64,000 nucleotides of DNA from an uncultured Microbacterium sp. (GTDB lineage Bacteria > Actinomycetota > Actinomycetes > Actinomycetales > Microbacteriaceae), in contig NZ_CALBRW010000003.1 in the NCBI RefSeq assembly GCF_937927635.1, positions 102,699 to 166,698 on the forward strand, written 5' to 3'. A model generated the notes under the pieces. That model ran no database searches. It was not told the origin of the DNA and saw only the letters and a program-made list of their open reading frames with translations. Position numbers and translations under genes: made by a program. The stretch's first letter is position 1. The number at the start of each line of letters is the position of its first letter. Positions 25,562 through 36,949 of the stretch are shown piece after piece.

Positions 25562-26053
25562 TCACACCCCTCCCCAGACGGCTCGCGCGCCCGCGTCGCC
25601 GGCGAGCACCGTGACGACGATGGTCCCGACGGAGGTGATCAGCGCGGCGGCCGTGATCACGGTCGCCGCCGCTCGCGCCGCCCGTGGCCTGCTGCGGCGC
25701 AGCCGCGGCAGCATCCGCTCTCCTGCCGCCACCGCGACCGACGCGACCAGCAGTGCGATCGTCCACGGGATCAGCATCAGCCCGAGCGCCTCGTGCCGCA
25801 GGATCGCCGGCGTGTACCCGAGCTGGGCGGCCAGGTCCTGTCCTGCCAGCACGGTCACCGGCACGAGCGCTGCCACGATCAGGGCCGCGACCTGCGGTGC
25901 CCAGCCGAGGCGGCGTCTGGCGGCGGGCCAGGCGGCTGCCAGGGCGACGGCGAGCGCGGTGAGCGGCGTCAGCACCACGACGGCGTGCACGAGGAGCGGA
26001 TGCAGCGGCAGGCCGGCGATGCGCAGGCCGCCCGCTTCGGCGAAGATGTCCAT
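25562..26053 (-). CDS. Four-helix membrane protein, DUF2231-like
   Basis: The 163-residue protein starts with LPLHPLLVHAVVVLTPLTALAV, the His-Pro...Val-His pattern of DUF2231 membrane proteins, and has four hydrophobic helices. It is divergent from an ECF sigma operon, and its role may be linked to that operon's regulon, since the downstream lipoprotein and similar membrane proteins often accompany such sigma/anti-sigma pairs. Function unknown. Confidence 0.7.
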   Translation of the reverse strand: MDIFAEAGGLRIAGLPLHPLLVHAVVVLTPLTALAVALAAAWPAARRRLGWAPQVAALIVAALVPVTVLAGQDLAAQLGYTPAILRHEALGLMLIPWTIALLVASVAVAAGERMLPRLRRSRPRAARAAATVITAAALITSVGTIVVTVLAGDAGARAVWGGV

Positions 26054-26137
26054 GGGGGGAGAACGATCTTCACGCGACTTTCGTTCAGTGTGAACCGAGA
26101 GGCGGCCCGTCTCGTGCTCATCGTGAGGAGGGTTTCT

Positions 26138-26644
26138 GTGGCAGAAGACGATGACGAGCGGCTGACCGCGCTGTACGAGCTGCATGCCGGACCGATCCGG
26201 CGGTACGTGGTGAGCATCACGGGCAACCGGGGGTCCGCAGACGATGTCGTGCAGGAGACGCTGCTGCGCGCCTGGCGCACGCCGCGCATCCTGGAGCAGG
26301 ATCCGTCCACGTCGAGGGCGTGGATGATCACCGTCGCCAGGCACATCGTGATCGACGAGGTGCGCAGCGCCCGTCGCCGCCACGAGAACCCGGTCGCGGA
26401 GCTGCCGGAGCGGGTCACCGACGACCACACGGATCGGCTCTTCGACGCGCTGCTGATCCAGGACGCACTGGCCGCCGTCAGCCCCGAGTACCGAGAGGTG
26501 GTGATCGCGGCGTACTACCGCGGACGCAGCGTGGGCGAGGTCGCGGCGGAGCTGGGCATCCCGGAGGGGACGGTCGAGTCCCGGATGCACTACGGACTGA
26601 GGGCCCTGCGGCTGGCGCTGCAGGAGAGAGGGGTGACGCGGTGA
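26138..26644 (+). CDS. ECF-type RNA polymerase sigma factor
   Basis: The 168-residue protein has region 2 (ADDVVQETLLRAWRTP, RAWMITVARHIVIDEVRSARRR) and region 4 (VSPEYREVVIAAYYRGRSVGEVAAELGIPEGTVESRMHYGLRALR) of extracytoplasmic-function sigma factors. GTG 26138 is chosen for the GAGGAGG six bases upstream; in-frame upstream codons lack this. It overlaps the anti-sigma gene by 4 bp. The SigK/SigL-like partner arrangement and the lipoprotein downstream suggest an envelope or redox stress regulon; the promoter it reads is not evident. Confidence 0.92.
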   Translation: MAEDDDERLTALYELHAGPIRRYVVSITGNRGSADDVVQETLLRAWRTPRILEQDPSTSRAWMITVARHIVIDEVRSARRRHENPVAELPERVTDDHTDRLFDALLIQDALAAVSPEYREVVIAAYYRGRSVGEVAAELGIPEGTVESRMHYGLRALRLALQERGVTR

Positions 26645-27294
26645 ACACCGAGCACGAGAAGTACGCCGACTGGGACGCCGCCTACGCGCTGGGGGCGCTG
26701 TCTGCAACGGAGCGGGCGGAGTTCGAGGGGCACCTGGCCGAGTGCGAGCGCTGCCGGGTGGCCGTGGCGGAGCTGACCTCGACCGTCGCGGCGCTGGCAC
26801 GGGTCAGTGCGGAGGATGCGCAGCGCATCGCGGATCAGGATGCCGACGGCGCGGCGCCTGTGCGGGTGCTGGCGGCCGCGCGCGCTCGCCGCCGCACGCG
26901 CAGGAGGGCCGCGTCCTGGATCGTCGGCGCGGCGGCTGCCGTTGTCGTGGCCACCGTGATCTCGGTCGCCCTGCTGATGCCGCGTGCGCCTGAGGCGGTC
27001 GCTCTGCAGCCGGTCGGGGGAGCGTCGGTCGTGGCGACCGTGGCGCTGACCAGCGTGCCGTGGGGCACCAAGCTCGACGTGGTCTGCGCCTACGAGGGCC
27101 ACGCGGGTTGGAACGGCATGTACGAGCTGGCGGTCACCGCCGCCGACGGCACCACCACGACGCTCTCGAACTGGCGGGTCGAGGCCGGCGCGACCGCGCG
27201 GCTGTCCGCCGGCACGGGTCTCTCGGAGGCCGACATCCGCTCGGTCGAGATCAGGGATGCCTCCGGAGATGTCGTCGTGAAGCACGAGTTCTGA
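26641..27294 (+). CDS. Membrane anti-sigma factor with zinc-type (ZAS) domain
   Basis: The 217-residue protein has an N-terminal ZAS domain (AYALGALSATERAEFEGHLAECERCRVAV, the H-x3-C-x2-C pattern), one transmembrane helix around residues 93-115, and an extracytoplasmic beta domain typical of the RskA family (SVPWGTKLDVVCAYEGHAGWNGMYELAV). It should sequester the upstream sigma factor at the membrane until a signal triggers release. Its GTG overlaps the sigma stop. One extracytoplasmic Cys is present. Confidence 0.9.
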   Translation: MNTEHEKYADWDAAYALGALSATERAEFEGHLAECERCRVAVAELTSTVAALARVSAEDAQRIADQDADGAAPVRVLAAARARRRTRRRAASWIVGAAAAVVVATVISVALLMPRAPEAVALQPVGGASVVATVALTSVPWGTKLDVVCAYEGHAGWNGMYELAVTAADGTTTTLSNWRVEAGATARLSAGTGLSEADIRSVEIRDASGDVVVKHEF

Positions 27295-27372
27295 ACCATG
27301 CATCCGTCCTTCTCGTGTCACAGGAGAATCGGGCTCGCATCCGCGCAAGCCCATGACGAACAGGACGGCATC

Positions 27373-27879
27373 ATGCGCAAGTCACTCGCCATCGGGGGCA
27401 TCGCCCTCGCACTCCTCCTCGCCGGCTGCTCGGGCGGCACGACAGGCTCCGGCTCATCCGGCGGCTCCGGCTCGGGCGACGGGTACGGAGCGCCCTCATC
27501 GCAGGCGTCGGAGCCTGCAGCATCCGGAGGCGGACTCGCCGTCGCCGACTCGTCGCTCGGGAAGATCGTCGTCGACGGCGAGGGCATGACCGCGTACATG
27601 TTCGACAAGGACACCCAGGGCACGAAGACCAGCGCCTGCACGGGAGCCTGCCTGTCGCAGTGGCCGCCGATCCTCTCGGACTCCGCAACGCCCAAGGCCG
27701 ACGGCGTGACCGGGACGTTGTCCACCATCGACACCCCGGACGGCAAGCACCAGGTGACGCTCGACGGCTGGCCGCTGTACACCTTCGCCGGTGACTCCGC
27801 GAAGGGCGACGTGAACGGCCAAGGAGTGAAGGACATCTGGTGGGTGCTCTCGCCCGCCGGTGAGAAGATCGGCGGCTGA
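27373..27879 (+). CDS. Lipoprotein with repeated Yx(F/W/Y)xxD motif (COG4315-like)
   Basis: The 168-residue precursor has a lipobox LLAGC at about residue 20, a Gly/Ser-rich linker, and two family repeats that each carry the signature tyrosine-aromatic-Asp motif (YMFDKD and YTFAGD) with paired Cys residues (SACTGACLSQWP). Such secreted lipoproteins often sit with ECF sigma/anti-sigma genes; a haem or redox role has been proposed for relatives but is not established. ATG 27373 begins the signal peptide. Confidence 0.82.
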   Translation: MRKSLAIGGIALALLLAGCSGGTTGSGSSGGSGSGDGYGAPSSQASEPAASGGGLAVADSSLGKIVVDGEGMTAYMFDKDTQGTKTSACTGACLSQWPPILSDSATPKADGVTGTLSTIDTPDGKHQVTLDGWPLYTFAGDSAKGDVNGQGVKDIWWVLSPAGEKIGG

Positions 27880-27881
27880 GC

Positions 27882-27931
27882 CGGGTTCCCTGAACCCGCC
27901 GGTCCTTGGGCTCCTGAGCCTGTCGAAGGGT
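27882..27931. repeat. Short inverted repeat and CCTGAGCCTGTCGAAGGG-type dispersed repeat
   Basis: CGGGTT-CCCTG-AACCCG forms a small hairpin at 27882-27898, and GGGCTCCTGAGCCTGTCGAA follows. The latter word is a known widely dispersed bacterial intergenic repeat. The segment lies between convergent genes and may end transcription from both sides. Confidence 0.55.
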
Positions 27932-27935
27932 CGCC

Positions 27936-31111
<3,176 letters not shown>

Positions 31112-31115
<4 letters not shown>

Positions 31116-31888
31116 TCGATCTTCTCCAGGAGTTCGGTGATGACGAGCTCGGCGGCGACGTCGGGGTCGTAACCCGCCAGGCCGCCGGCCAGAAGCGGTG
31201 CGAGATCAGTGCGGAATCGCCCCGTGGTGAGCTTCTCGCGAAGGTTGGCGATGGCACGAGTGGCTGTGTAGCGGTCGGGACGATAAGGGGTAAAGCTCGA
31301 CAGGATGCGCGCGGGGTCGAGATGCAGGTGTGTGAGCGCAAGCCACAGATCGAACAGATCGCGACCCTTGCTGCGCTGGAAGAGCGCGCGCAGCTTCGTG
31401 GAGACGAGCTCTTCGGGTGTGAATGTCAGCACGTCGGCAGTGCCCGACCACCACGAGGAAGTCACCGCATGGCGCAAGGTGATCAGTGACTGCGCCGGAG
31501 AGAGTTCGTGGGTGTTGATCTCGATCTTGATGCGTATCGGCGTTCCTGCGTCGGAACTCGTGCGCCAGAGAACCTTCGGATGCTCGCCCATGCGTGAGGC
31601 GACGTCGAACTCCAGTTCTTTTCCCATATCGAGCAGGGCGCCGGTGATCTGGCCGATACCTCCGGAGGTGGTGCGCACGTAGTCGAGGTCCTCGCTGTAC
31701 CGCTCAGGTTTCGACAGATGGAGCTTGTGAAAGGCCGTCCCGCCGCGAAACACCAATTCAGCGCCCAGCAACGGATGCTGCGCGACGGTGCAGATGGCCT
31801 GAGAGAGCAGCAGATCCTGTTCGACCTGTTCGCGGGTCTGCCACGGATGCTCGGTGCTCCACTCGGTGACCATCTGAGCGGGGATCAT
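31112..31888 (-). CDS. AbiEii/AbiGii-type nucleotidyltransferase toxin
   Basis: The 258-residue protein carries the AbiEii motifs: the nucleotidyltransferase GG pair in VFRGGTAFHKLHL (residues 46-58), RYSEDLDY (63-70) with the metal-binding Asp residues, RIKIEINT as the third strand, and the KLRALFQRSKGRDLFDLW motif. AbiEii toxins of this fold modify RNA or nucleotides and cause abortive infection; the antitoxin AbiEi represses the operon. Here it lies between its antitoxin gene and hsdR with 4-bp overlaps on both sides. Confidence 0.92.
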
Positions 31889-32685
31889 ATGTCCGGCTCC
31901 ACGTCGTCATTGAGAGACAGGTTCCACCGTGCGTTGACACGACTGGTGATCGCCAGCGAAGGGTTCAGACGTGATGGACGCGACGGTCCGGACGCGCTGA
32001 TCGCGTGCAGCGCGTCTTGTGCCGGTGCTTCGCTGAACGTCTCCAGAATCCAGCCGAGACGTCGGATCGAGGCGACCGGGTAGTGCGCGGCAGCACTGGC
32101 GATGGCGCCCGCCTCGAAATCAGGATGCTCGCTGAGCTCGATCAATACGGTGGCGGCGTTGTCGATTCCGGCGGCGATGGACGGGTCTGTGGCGATGTCC
32201 AACGCCGTTGTCGCGACAGTGCTCACCCACGCACGGCCGGTGGGGGTGTTGTGCTGTCGGGCGGCGCCCTCCGGCATGCTCCGTCGGGTGTGAAACGAGA
32301 AGCGGGTTCGCCCGACCTGTCGGTCGCGAACGGGACGATCGGTGGCGACCTGGAACTGTTGGACGGCCTGGTGCGACGCGCCGTGCAGCGCTGCAGCGCT
32401 CAGCCATCCGACGTAGTACTCCACTTCGAGATGGTGCATCATCCCGTCGACGATCTCGATGCCAGGGGGGGCGCCCCACAACCTGTAATGCGCGGGAACC
32501 GGAACCCAGAGCCCCTGAACAGGACTCACCCATTCGGACTTCTTCACTCGGGGGTGCAGTCGCCGGCTCACCTGTTCACGAGGCACGTCGAGGATGCCGG
32601 CGATGTCGTCTGAGGTGAACGGGCCGCGACCGCGCGCGAGCGCCCAATCGGCGAGGTCACGAGCCCGAGGCCGCTCGTTCTGCAT
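31885..32685 (-). CDS. AbiEi-type antitoxin / transcriptional regulator
   Basis: The 266-residue protein has an N-terminal winged helix (FTSDDIAGILDVPREQVSRRLHPRVK) and the AbiEi middle domain (GIEIVDGMMHHLEVEYYVGWLSAAALHGAS, DRPVRDRQVGRTRFSF). It would neutralise the AbiEii toxin indirectly and repress its own promoter. Two ATGs exist; 32685 is preferred because a promoter (GATAAT, TTGCGA) places the +1 on that A, giving a leaderless message. The alternative at 32700 adds five residues and falls inside the -10 region. Confidence 0.88.
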   Translation of the reverse strand: MQNERPRARDLADWALARGRGPFTSDDIAGILDVPREQVSRRLHPRVKKSEWVSPVQGLWVPVPAHYRLWGAPPGIEIVDGMMHHLEVEYYVGWLSAAALHGASHQAVQQFQVATDRPVRDRQVGRTRFSFHTRRSMPEGAARQHNTPTGRAWVSTVATTALDIATDPSIAAGIDNAATVLIELSEHPDFEAGAIASAAAHYPVASIRRLGWILETFSEAPAQDALHAISASGPSRPSRLNPSLAITSRVNARWNLSLNDDVEPDI

Positions 32686-32692
32686 AGTGCTG

Positions 32693-32721
32693 ATTATCAT
32701 AAAATCTCAGATGGTTCGCAA
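32693..32721 (-). promoter_or_regulatory. Promoter of the abiEi-abiEii-hsdR operon
   Basis: On the minus strand TTGCGA (-35) and GATAAT (-10) are separated by 17 bp; the A of ATG 32685 lies 8 nt beyond the -10 box. This promoter sets hsdR expression apart from hsdMS. Confidence 0.75.
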
Positions 32722-32734
32722 TAGTGAGCGCACG

Positions 32735-34048
32735 CTACGGCTTGTCAACGGTGGCCGCGTCGTCGTCGGATGCATCTTTGCGCAGCAAGCGCTCGCCGAG
32801 CCCGGTCAGAAGCTTGCCCGCGCCCGTGCGCGCGTTGTCTGCGGTCTCGCCGGCGAAGCGCCCGACCGCCCTCGCCGTGTCGACGGATGCCGCGGCGATG
32901 TCCTCACGTGCGTCGTCGGCCGCCTCGATCCAGCGCTTCTCGGTGATCGCGTCGCGGGACTGCTCGATGCTGAGGCGGGAATGGAAGTCAGTGATGTCGT
33001 CGGCGATGCGGTTGCCGGCGCGCACGATCCGGTGTGAGGCGTTCGGCGCGAACAGCACCTTGGCATTGGCACGAGCCGCGGTGGCATCCATCCGCGCGAG
33101 CAGTGAGGCAGTCGTCTGGGTGATCAGAGCCTTGCGCTTCTGTCGTGCGGCGCGCAGTCCTCGCCGGTGCCGTTCGACTTCGCCGGGGTCATCGGGGGAG
33201 GCATCGAGCACGCGGTCGATCTCGAGGATCGCGGTGGCGTCCTGCAGCTGGAAGCAGCGTGCGAGCACTGCCAGCCACTCGAGCACGGTCTGCTCGGCCT
33301 CGTCGGCGAGGTCGGCGAGGTCGCCCACCTTCGCCGTGCGCTCCACCTTCTCGGCCAGCGCGTCCAGCCGGCGCAGCGCGTACGCCTGCGTGCTCGCGAC
33401 GGTGGCGGTGGTGCCCTGCACTTTCGACCAGGTGACGTCGGAGACGAAGCCGACTTCGCCGCGGATGGTCATGGCCTCGTCGATGACCAGCTCAACGCCG
33501 ATCATCTGAGCCAGTGCGGCATCCTTCTGCGCGCGCAGCACATCGTCGACCTTGGCGTCGATCTTGGCGAGGTAGTCGATGATCTCGTCCATGGTCTGCT
33601 GCATGGCCAGCTGGGCCATGATGCCGGCGGCGCCTGCGAGCACGGCCGGGTTGGTCAGCATTCCGGTGACGCCTGGCTGCCGGACGAATTCGAGGATGTG
33701 GTTGGTCTTGCCGTTCTTCATCACGATGGCGCGCGCAACCTTGTCGGACGAACCCTTCATCGGAGGCAGATCGTGCAGCGCCTTCGCGGACTTCTCGGTG
33801 AGCTTGATCCAGCGGCCGGAGTTCTCGGCGACCTGGGTGCCTGCCTGAAGCACGCCCGATGCGCCGCTCAGCTTGGAACCGAGCTTCTGCATCCCGAGCT
33901 CGCGCGACTCGAGTCGACGTGACGTGAGGAACTCCTCGACCGCCGCAGGCGGACCGATCACGGCGACGCCGTCCCCGTCGCTGATCAGCTCGACCTCGTA
34001 GTCGAGCAGCTCCCGTTCGTCGTCAGTGCTGATGGTGTCGTCAGTCAT
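32735..34048 (-). CDS. Uncharacterised RM-island protein with central hydrophobic segment
   Basis: I do not recognise a family for this 437-residue protein. Residues about 1-120 are acidic and mixed, a hydrophobic stretch (GMLTNPAVLAGAAGIMAQLAMQQ) lies near 125-150, followed by long predicted helices with heptad-like patterns (DEIIDYLAKIDAKVDDVL, RRLDALAEKVER) and a Lys/Asp-rich tail. It follows hsdS and two mini-ORFs and ends before the abiEi promoter. Its location suggests a defence-associated accessory gene, possibly a membrane-interacting effector; this is inference. Confidence 0.7.
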   Translation of the reverse strand: MTDDTISTDDERELLDYEVELISDGDGVAVIGPPAAVEEFLTSRRLESRELGMQKLGSKLSGASGVLQAGTQVAENSGRWIKLTEKSAKALHDLPPMKGSSDKVARAIVMKNGKTNHILEFVRQPGVTGMLTNPAVLAGAAGIMAQLAMQQTMDEIIDYLAKIDAKVDDVLRAQKDAALAQMIGVELVIDEAMTIRGEVGFVSDVTWSKVQGTTATVASTQAYALRRLDALAEKVERTAKVGDLADLADEAEQTVLEWLAVLARCFQLQDATAILEIDRVLDASPDDPGEVERHRRGLRAARQKRKALITQTTASLLARMDATAARANAKVLFAPNASHRIVRAGNRIADDITDFHSRLSIEQSRDAITEKRWIEAADDAREDIAAASVDTARAVGRFAGETADNARTGAGKLLTGLGERLLRKDASDDDAATVDKP

Positions 34049-34121
34049 CGGTTCCTCCTGAAGTGGCGGTGTCGCCGGCGAAGACGAACTCGAGGGATGC
34101 CGCGGGGTCGACGTTGGTCAT
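34041..34121 (-). CDS. Translationally coupled mini-ORF (26 residues)
   Basis: MTNVDPAASLEFVFAGD... is preceded by GAAAGG at a plausible distance, and its stop overlaps the start of the 437-residue gene. It is itself overlapped (ATGA) by a 16-codon frame at 34118-34168 that begins on the hsdS stop (TGATG). The chain hsdS, 16-mer, 26-mer, large gene could carry ribosomes through the junction. Whether the peptides matter is unknown. Confidence 0.4.
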   Translation of the reverse strand: MTNVDPAASLEFVFAGDTATSGGTDD

Positions 34122-34167
34122 TGCGTTGACCTTTCAGTAGTCGGGGAGGAGGCGTTGAGGTGCTGCA

Positions 34168-35268
34168 TCACACGCCCACCTCACTCAGGATCTTCTCAGC
34201 ATTCTTGACTCGGAGCTGACCAGACATCAGTTTCGGAAGCAGCGCGTCGCGCGTGGCGGCGAGAGTGCGATTCTCGGCAAGTCCTGCGTGGACAGTGTCG
34301 CGGATGGAGGCGATCTCCTCGCTGATGCGGGTGGCTGCCGAGTGCCCGGGCCAGGGAACGTCAACAGCGGCGAGGTCTCTCCATGAAGCGCGTGGCATTC
34401 GGGTGCCCTCGCTGGATGCAGTGACCGATGCGATAACGGCATCAGATGCCGCAGCTGCGGACGCGAATCCTGACAGATCGGCGTCGCGCGGACGTAAGAC
34501 GAGGATGTCTGTCGAGCAGATTCCGCTGAATGGCGCAGTGACCACTTTGTGGAAGTACGGCCTGAGCTTGCCGAACAGCAGGTCTCCAGCTTCGAACGCG
34601 CTCTTCGTGCTTGACGCATCCTGAGCGATTCCAGCTTCGCTTAGCCACATTGAGCGTCGGGGGACATGCTCAAGACCGACATAGGGGGTGGTCGGTTCGA
34701 TTTGAGTCGGATCGACTCCGATCCGTGGGGACGTGAAGAGCTTCGAAAGCGGGATTGAGTCGGTGCAATCGGACAAGGCCACCAATGCGCGCACGAATTC
34801 ATCGGCGGTGGCGGCGAGGCGGGTGTTGGCGGCGATCTTGTCGTCGAGAGCGCCCAGGACTTCGGCGATTGCCTGCTGCTCGGGGAGCGGAGGGAGTGCA
34901 ACCGGGATCGATCGCAAGAAGTTCCGATTGAGTGAAGGCTGTGCGCTTCCCGAGTTGAAGGCAGTGAAATCGATGGAGTCAAGCAGTCGATAGATCCAAT
35001 AGGGATTGTTGCCCTTGAAGTCACGCACGAACAGACAGGTATTGAGCGGCCAGTAATCTGCCACAACGAACGTGGCTTGACCGATAGATGCTCCGCTCCT
35101 GCCGATTGCTACGCCGGGTCCCTCATACATGGCTCGGTCGTGATAACCCGTCACACCGAACGAACCAATAATCGGGACTGACCCATCTGCGCGTTCTGAA
35201 CTCGGGAGATCGTGTCCGCGCTGTAACTCAATGACCTCACTCAAGGGTTGCGTAGACCACTCAGACAT
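34168..35268 (-). CDS. hsdS: Type I restriction-modification specificity subunit
   Basis: The 366-residue protein has two target-recognition domains, each ending in a conserved helix: PPLPEQQAIAEVLGALDDKIAANTRL near residues 120-145 and EEIASIRDTVHAGLAENRTLAATRDALLPKLMSG near the C-terminus. The TRDs set the bipartite DNA target, which cannot be read from sequence. Base composition is less GC-rich than its neighbours, consistent with horizontal exchange. The start overlaps hsdM by 8 bp. Confidence 0.93.
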   Translation of the reverse strand: MSEWSTQPLSEVIELQRGHDLPSSERADGSVPIIGSFGVTGYHDRAMYEGPGVAIGRSGASIGQATFVVADYWPLNTCLFVRDFKGNNPYWIYRLLDSIDFTAFNSGSAQPSLNRNFLRSIPVALPPLPEQQAIAEVLGALDDKIAANTRLAATADEFVRALVALSDCTDSIPLSKLFTSPRIGVDPTQIEPTTPYVGLEHVPRRSMWLSEAGIAQDASSTKSAFEAGDLLFGKLRPYFHKVVTAPFSGICSTDILVLRPRDADLSGFASAAAASDAVIASVTASSEGTRMPRASWRDLAAVDVPWPGHSAATRISEEIASIRDTVHAGLAENRTLAATRDALLPKLMSGQLRVKNAEKILSEVGV

Positions 35269-36949
35269 CGACCCTCCCCAGCTGCTCGCGCACCACAGCC
35301 GCCAACCGCTCGGACTCCTCGAACTGAGCGAACAGCTCGCTCTTCAGGCGTTCCAGCTTTTCCTCGATGGGTTCGCCGTCGTCCTCCTCGGGGGGAGCGC
35401 CGACGTAGCGGCCGGGGGTGAGGGCGTAGTCGGCGGCCTTGATCTCGGCGAGAGTGGCGGAGTAGCAGAAGCCGGGGATGTCGGCATACTCAGCGGGGGT
35501 CGTTTCGGCTCGCTGCGCTCGCTCAACGCGTTTCGTCTCTTCGCTGCGCTCCTCGCTCAACGACCGGGGGGAGGGGACCTCGAAGCCGCGCCAGGCGTGG
35601 TAGGTGTGGGCGACGAGGGCGATGTCCTCGTCGCTCAGGGCGCGCTCGGCGCGGTCGACCATGTGGCCCAGGTTCCGGGCGTCGAGGAACAGCACCTGGC
35701 CGGTGCGATCCACCGGCCCGGTCTTGTCCTTCGCGAAGAACCACACGCACACCGGGATCCCGGTGGAGCGGAACAGCTGTGTCGGCAGCGCCACCATGCA
35801 CGAGACCAGGTCGGCTTCGACGATCTGCGCGCGGATCTGACCCTCGCCGCCCGAGTTCGACGACATCGAGCCGTTCGCCATCACCACGCCGGCCACTCCA
35901 CCGGGTGCCAGCTTGGACAGGATGTGCTGGATCCATGCGTAGTTCGCGTTGCCCGCCGGCGGCACGCCGTAGCGCCACCGCGGATCGGACTCGTTGCGCG
36001 CCCAGTCCTTGATGTTGAACGGCGGGTTCGCCATCACGAAATCGAACTGCACATCGGGGTGCAGGTCGCGCGCGAACGTGTCGCCCCAGCGCGGCCCCAG
36101 CTTGCCGCTGAGCCCGTGGATGGCCAGGTTCATCTTCGCCATCCGCCAAGTGCGCTCGTTCAGCTCCTGCCCATACACCGAGATGTCAGAGCCCTCGCCG
36201 TGATTGGCGTCGATGAACTTCTCGGCCTGCACGAACATGCCGCCCGAGCCGCACGCCGGGTCGTACACGCGCCCGTGGGTGGGCTGCAGCAGCTCCACCA
36301 GCACGCGCACCACGCCCGCGGGTGTGTAGAACTCCCCGCCCCGCTTGCCCTCGGCCGCCGCGAACTTCTCCAGGAAGTACTCGTACACCTCGCCCAGCAG
36401 GTCGCGCGCACGACGCCCGTCCGCGCCGCCCTGGCCCTGTCCGGCGAAGTGCGCCGAGTTGAACAGGTCGACCAGCTCGCCGAGCCGGCGCTGGTCGACG
36501 TTGTCGCGATTGAAGATCCGCGGCAGGGTGCCGCTCAAGGCCGGGTTCGCCTGCATCACGGCATCCATCGCCTCGTCGATCAGCAGACCGACCGACTTCT
36601 CCGCCTCGCCGAGCGTCGGTCCCAGCCCCTTCGCGTGCTCGGCCAGGAACGACCACCGTGCGTTCGCCGGCACCCAGAACACCCCGCGTCCGGTGTACTC
36701 GTCGGTGTCGTCTATCAGCGCGGCGATCTGCTCGGCGTCGTACCCCTCGCCAGAGAGCTCGTCGTGGATCTGCCCGCGACGCTCGTCGAAGGCATCCGAC
36801 ACGTACTTCAGGAACACCAGCCCGAGGATCACGTCCTTGTACTGCGACGCGTCCATCGACCCGCGCAGCTTGTCGGCGGCCTTCCAGAGCGTGTCCTTCA
36901 GCTCCTTCATGGTCGACGGCGCGGTGCCGGTCTTCTTACGTGCAGCCAT
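35261..36949 (-). CDS. hsdM: Type I restriction-modification methyltransferase subunit
   Basis: The 562-residue N6-adenine methyltransferase has an N-terminal helical domain (LWKAADKLRGSMDASQYKDVILGLVFLKYVSDAF), the SAM-binding motif VYDPACGSGGMFVQ, and catalytic NPPF (MANPPFNIKDW) near residue 308. Residues about 461-483 (SLSEERSEETKRVERAQRAE) are encoded by two degenerate copies of a dispersed repeat and look like an insertion in the C-terminal helical region. Start and upstream stop share TGATG. It is cotranscribed with hsdS. Confidence 0.95.
   Translation of the reverse strand: MAARKKTGTAPSTMKELKDTLWKAADKLRGSMDASQYKDVILGLVFLKYVSDAFDERRGQIHDELSGEGYDAEQIAALIDDTDEYTGRGVFWVPANARWSFLAEHAKGLGPTLGEAEKSVGLLIDEAMDAVMQANPALSGTLPRIFNRDNVDQRRLGELVDLFNSAHFAGQGQGGADGRRARDLLGEVYEYFLEKFAAAEGKRGGEFYTPAGVVRVLVELLQPTHGRVYDPACGSGGMFVQAEKFIDANHGEGSDISVYGQELNERTWRMAKMNLAIHGLSGKLGPRWGDTFARDLHPDVQFDFVMANPPFNIKDWARNESDPRWRYGVPPAGNANYAWIQHILSKLAPGGVAGVVMANGSMSSNSGGEGQIRAQIVEADLVSCMVALPTQLFRSTGIPVCVWFFAKDKTGPVDRTGQVLFLDARNLGHMVDRAERALSDEDIALVAHTYHAWRGFEVPSPRSLSEERSEETKRVERAQRAETTPAEYADIPGFCYSATLAEIKAADYALTPGRYVGAPPEEDDGEPIEEKLERLKSELFAQFEESERLAAVVREQLGRVDV
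35501..35568 (-). repeat. Two tandem dispersed repeats within hsdM
   Basis: GCTCGCTGCGCTCGCTCAACG and TTCGCTGCGCTCCTCGCTCA are two variants of the same repeat that occurs between genes at 40899, 55690 and 57418. They are in frame with hsdM. Confidence 0.7.
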
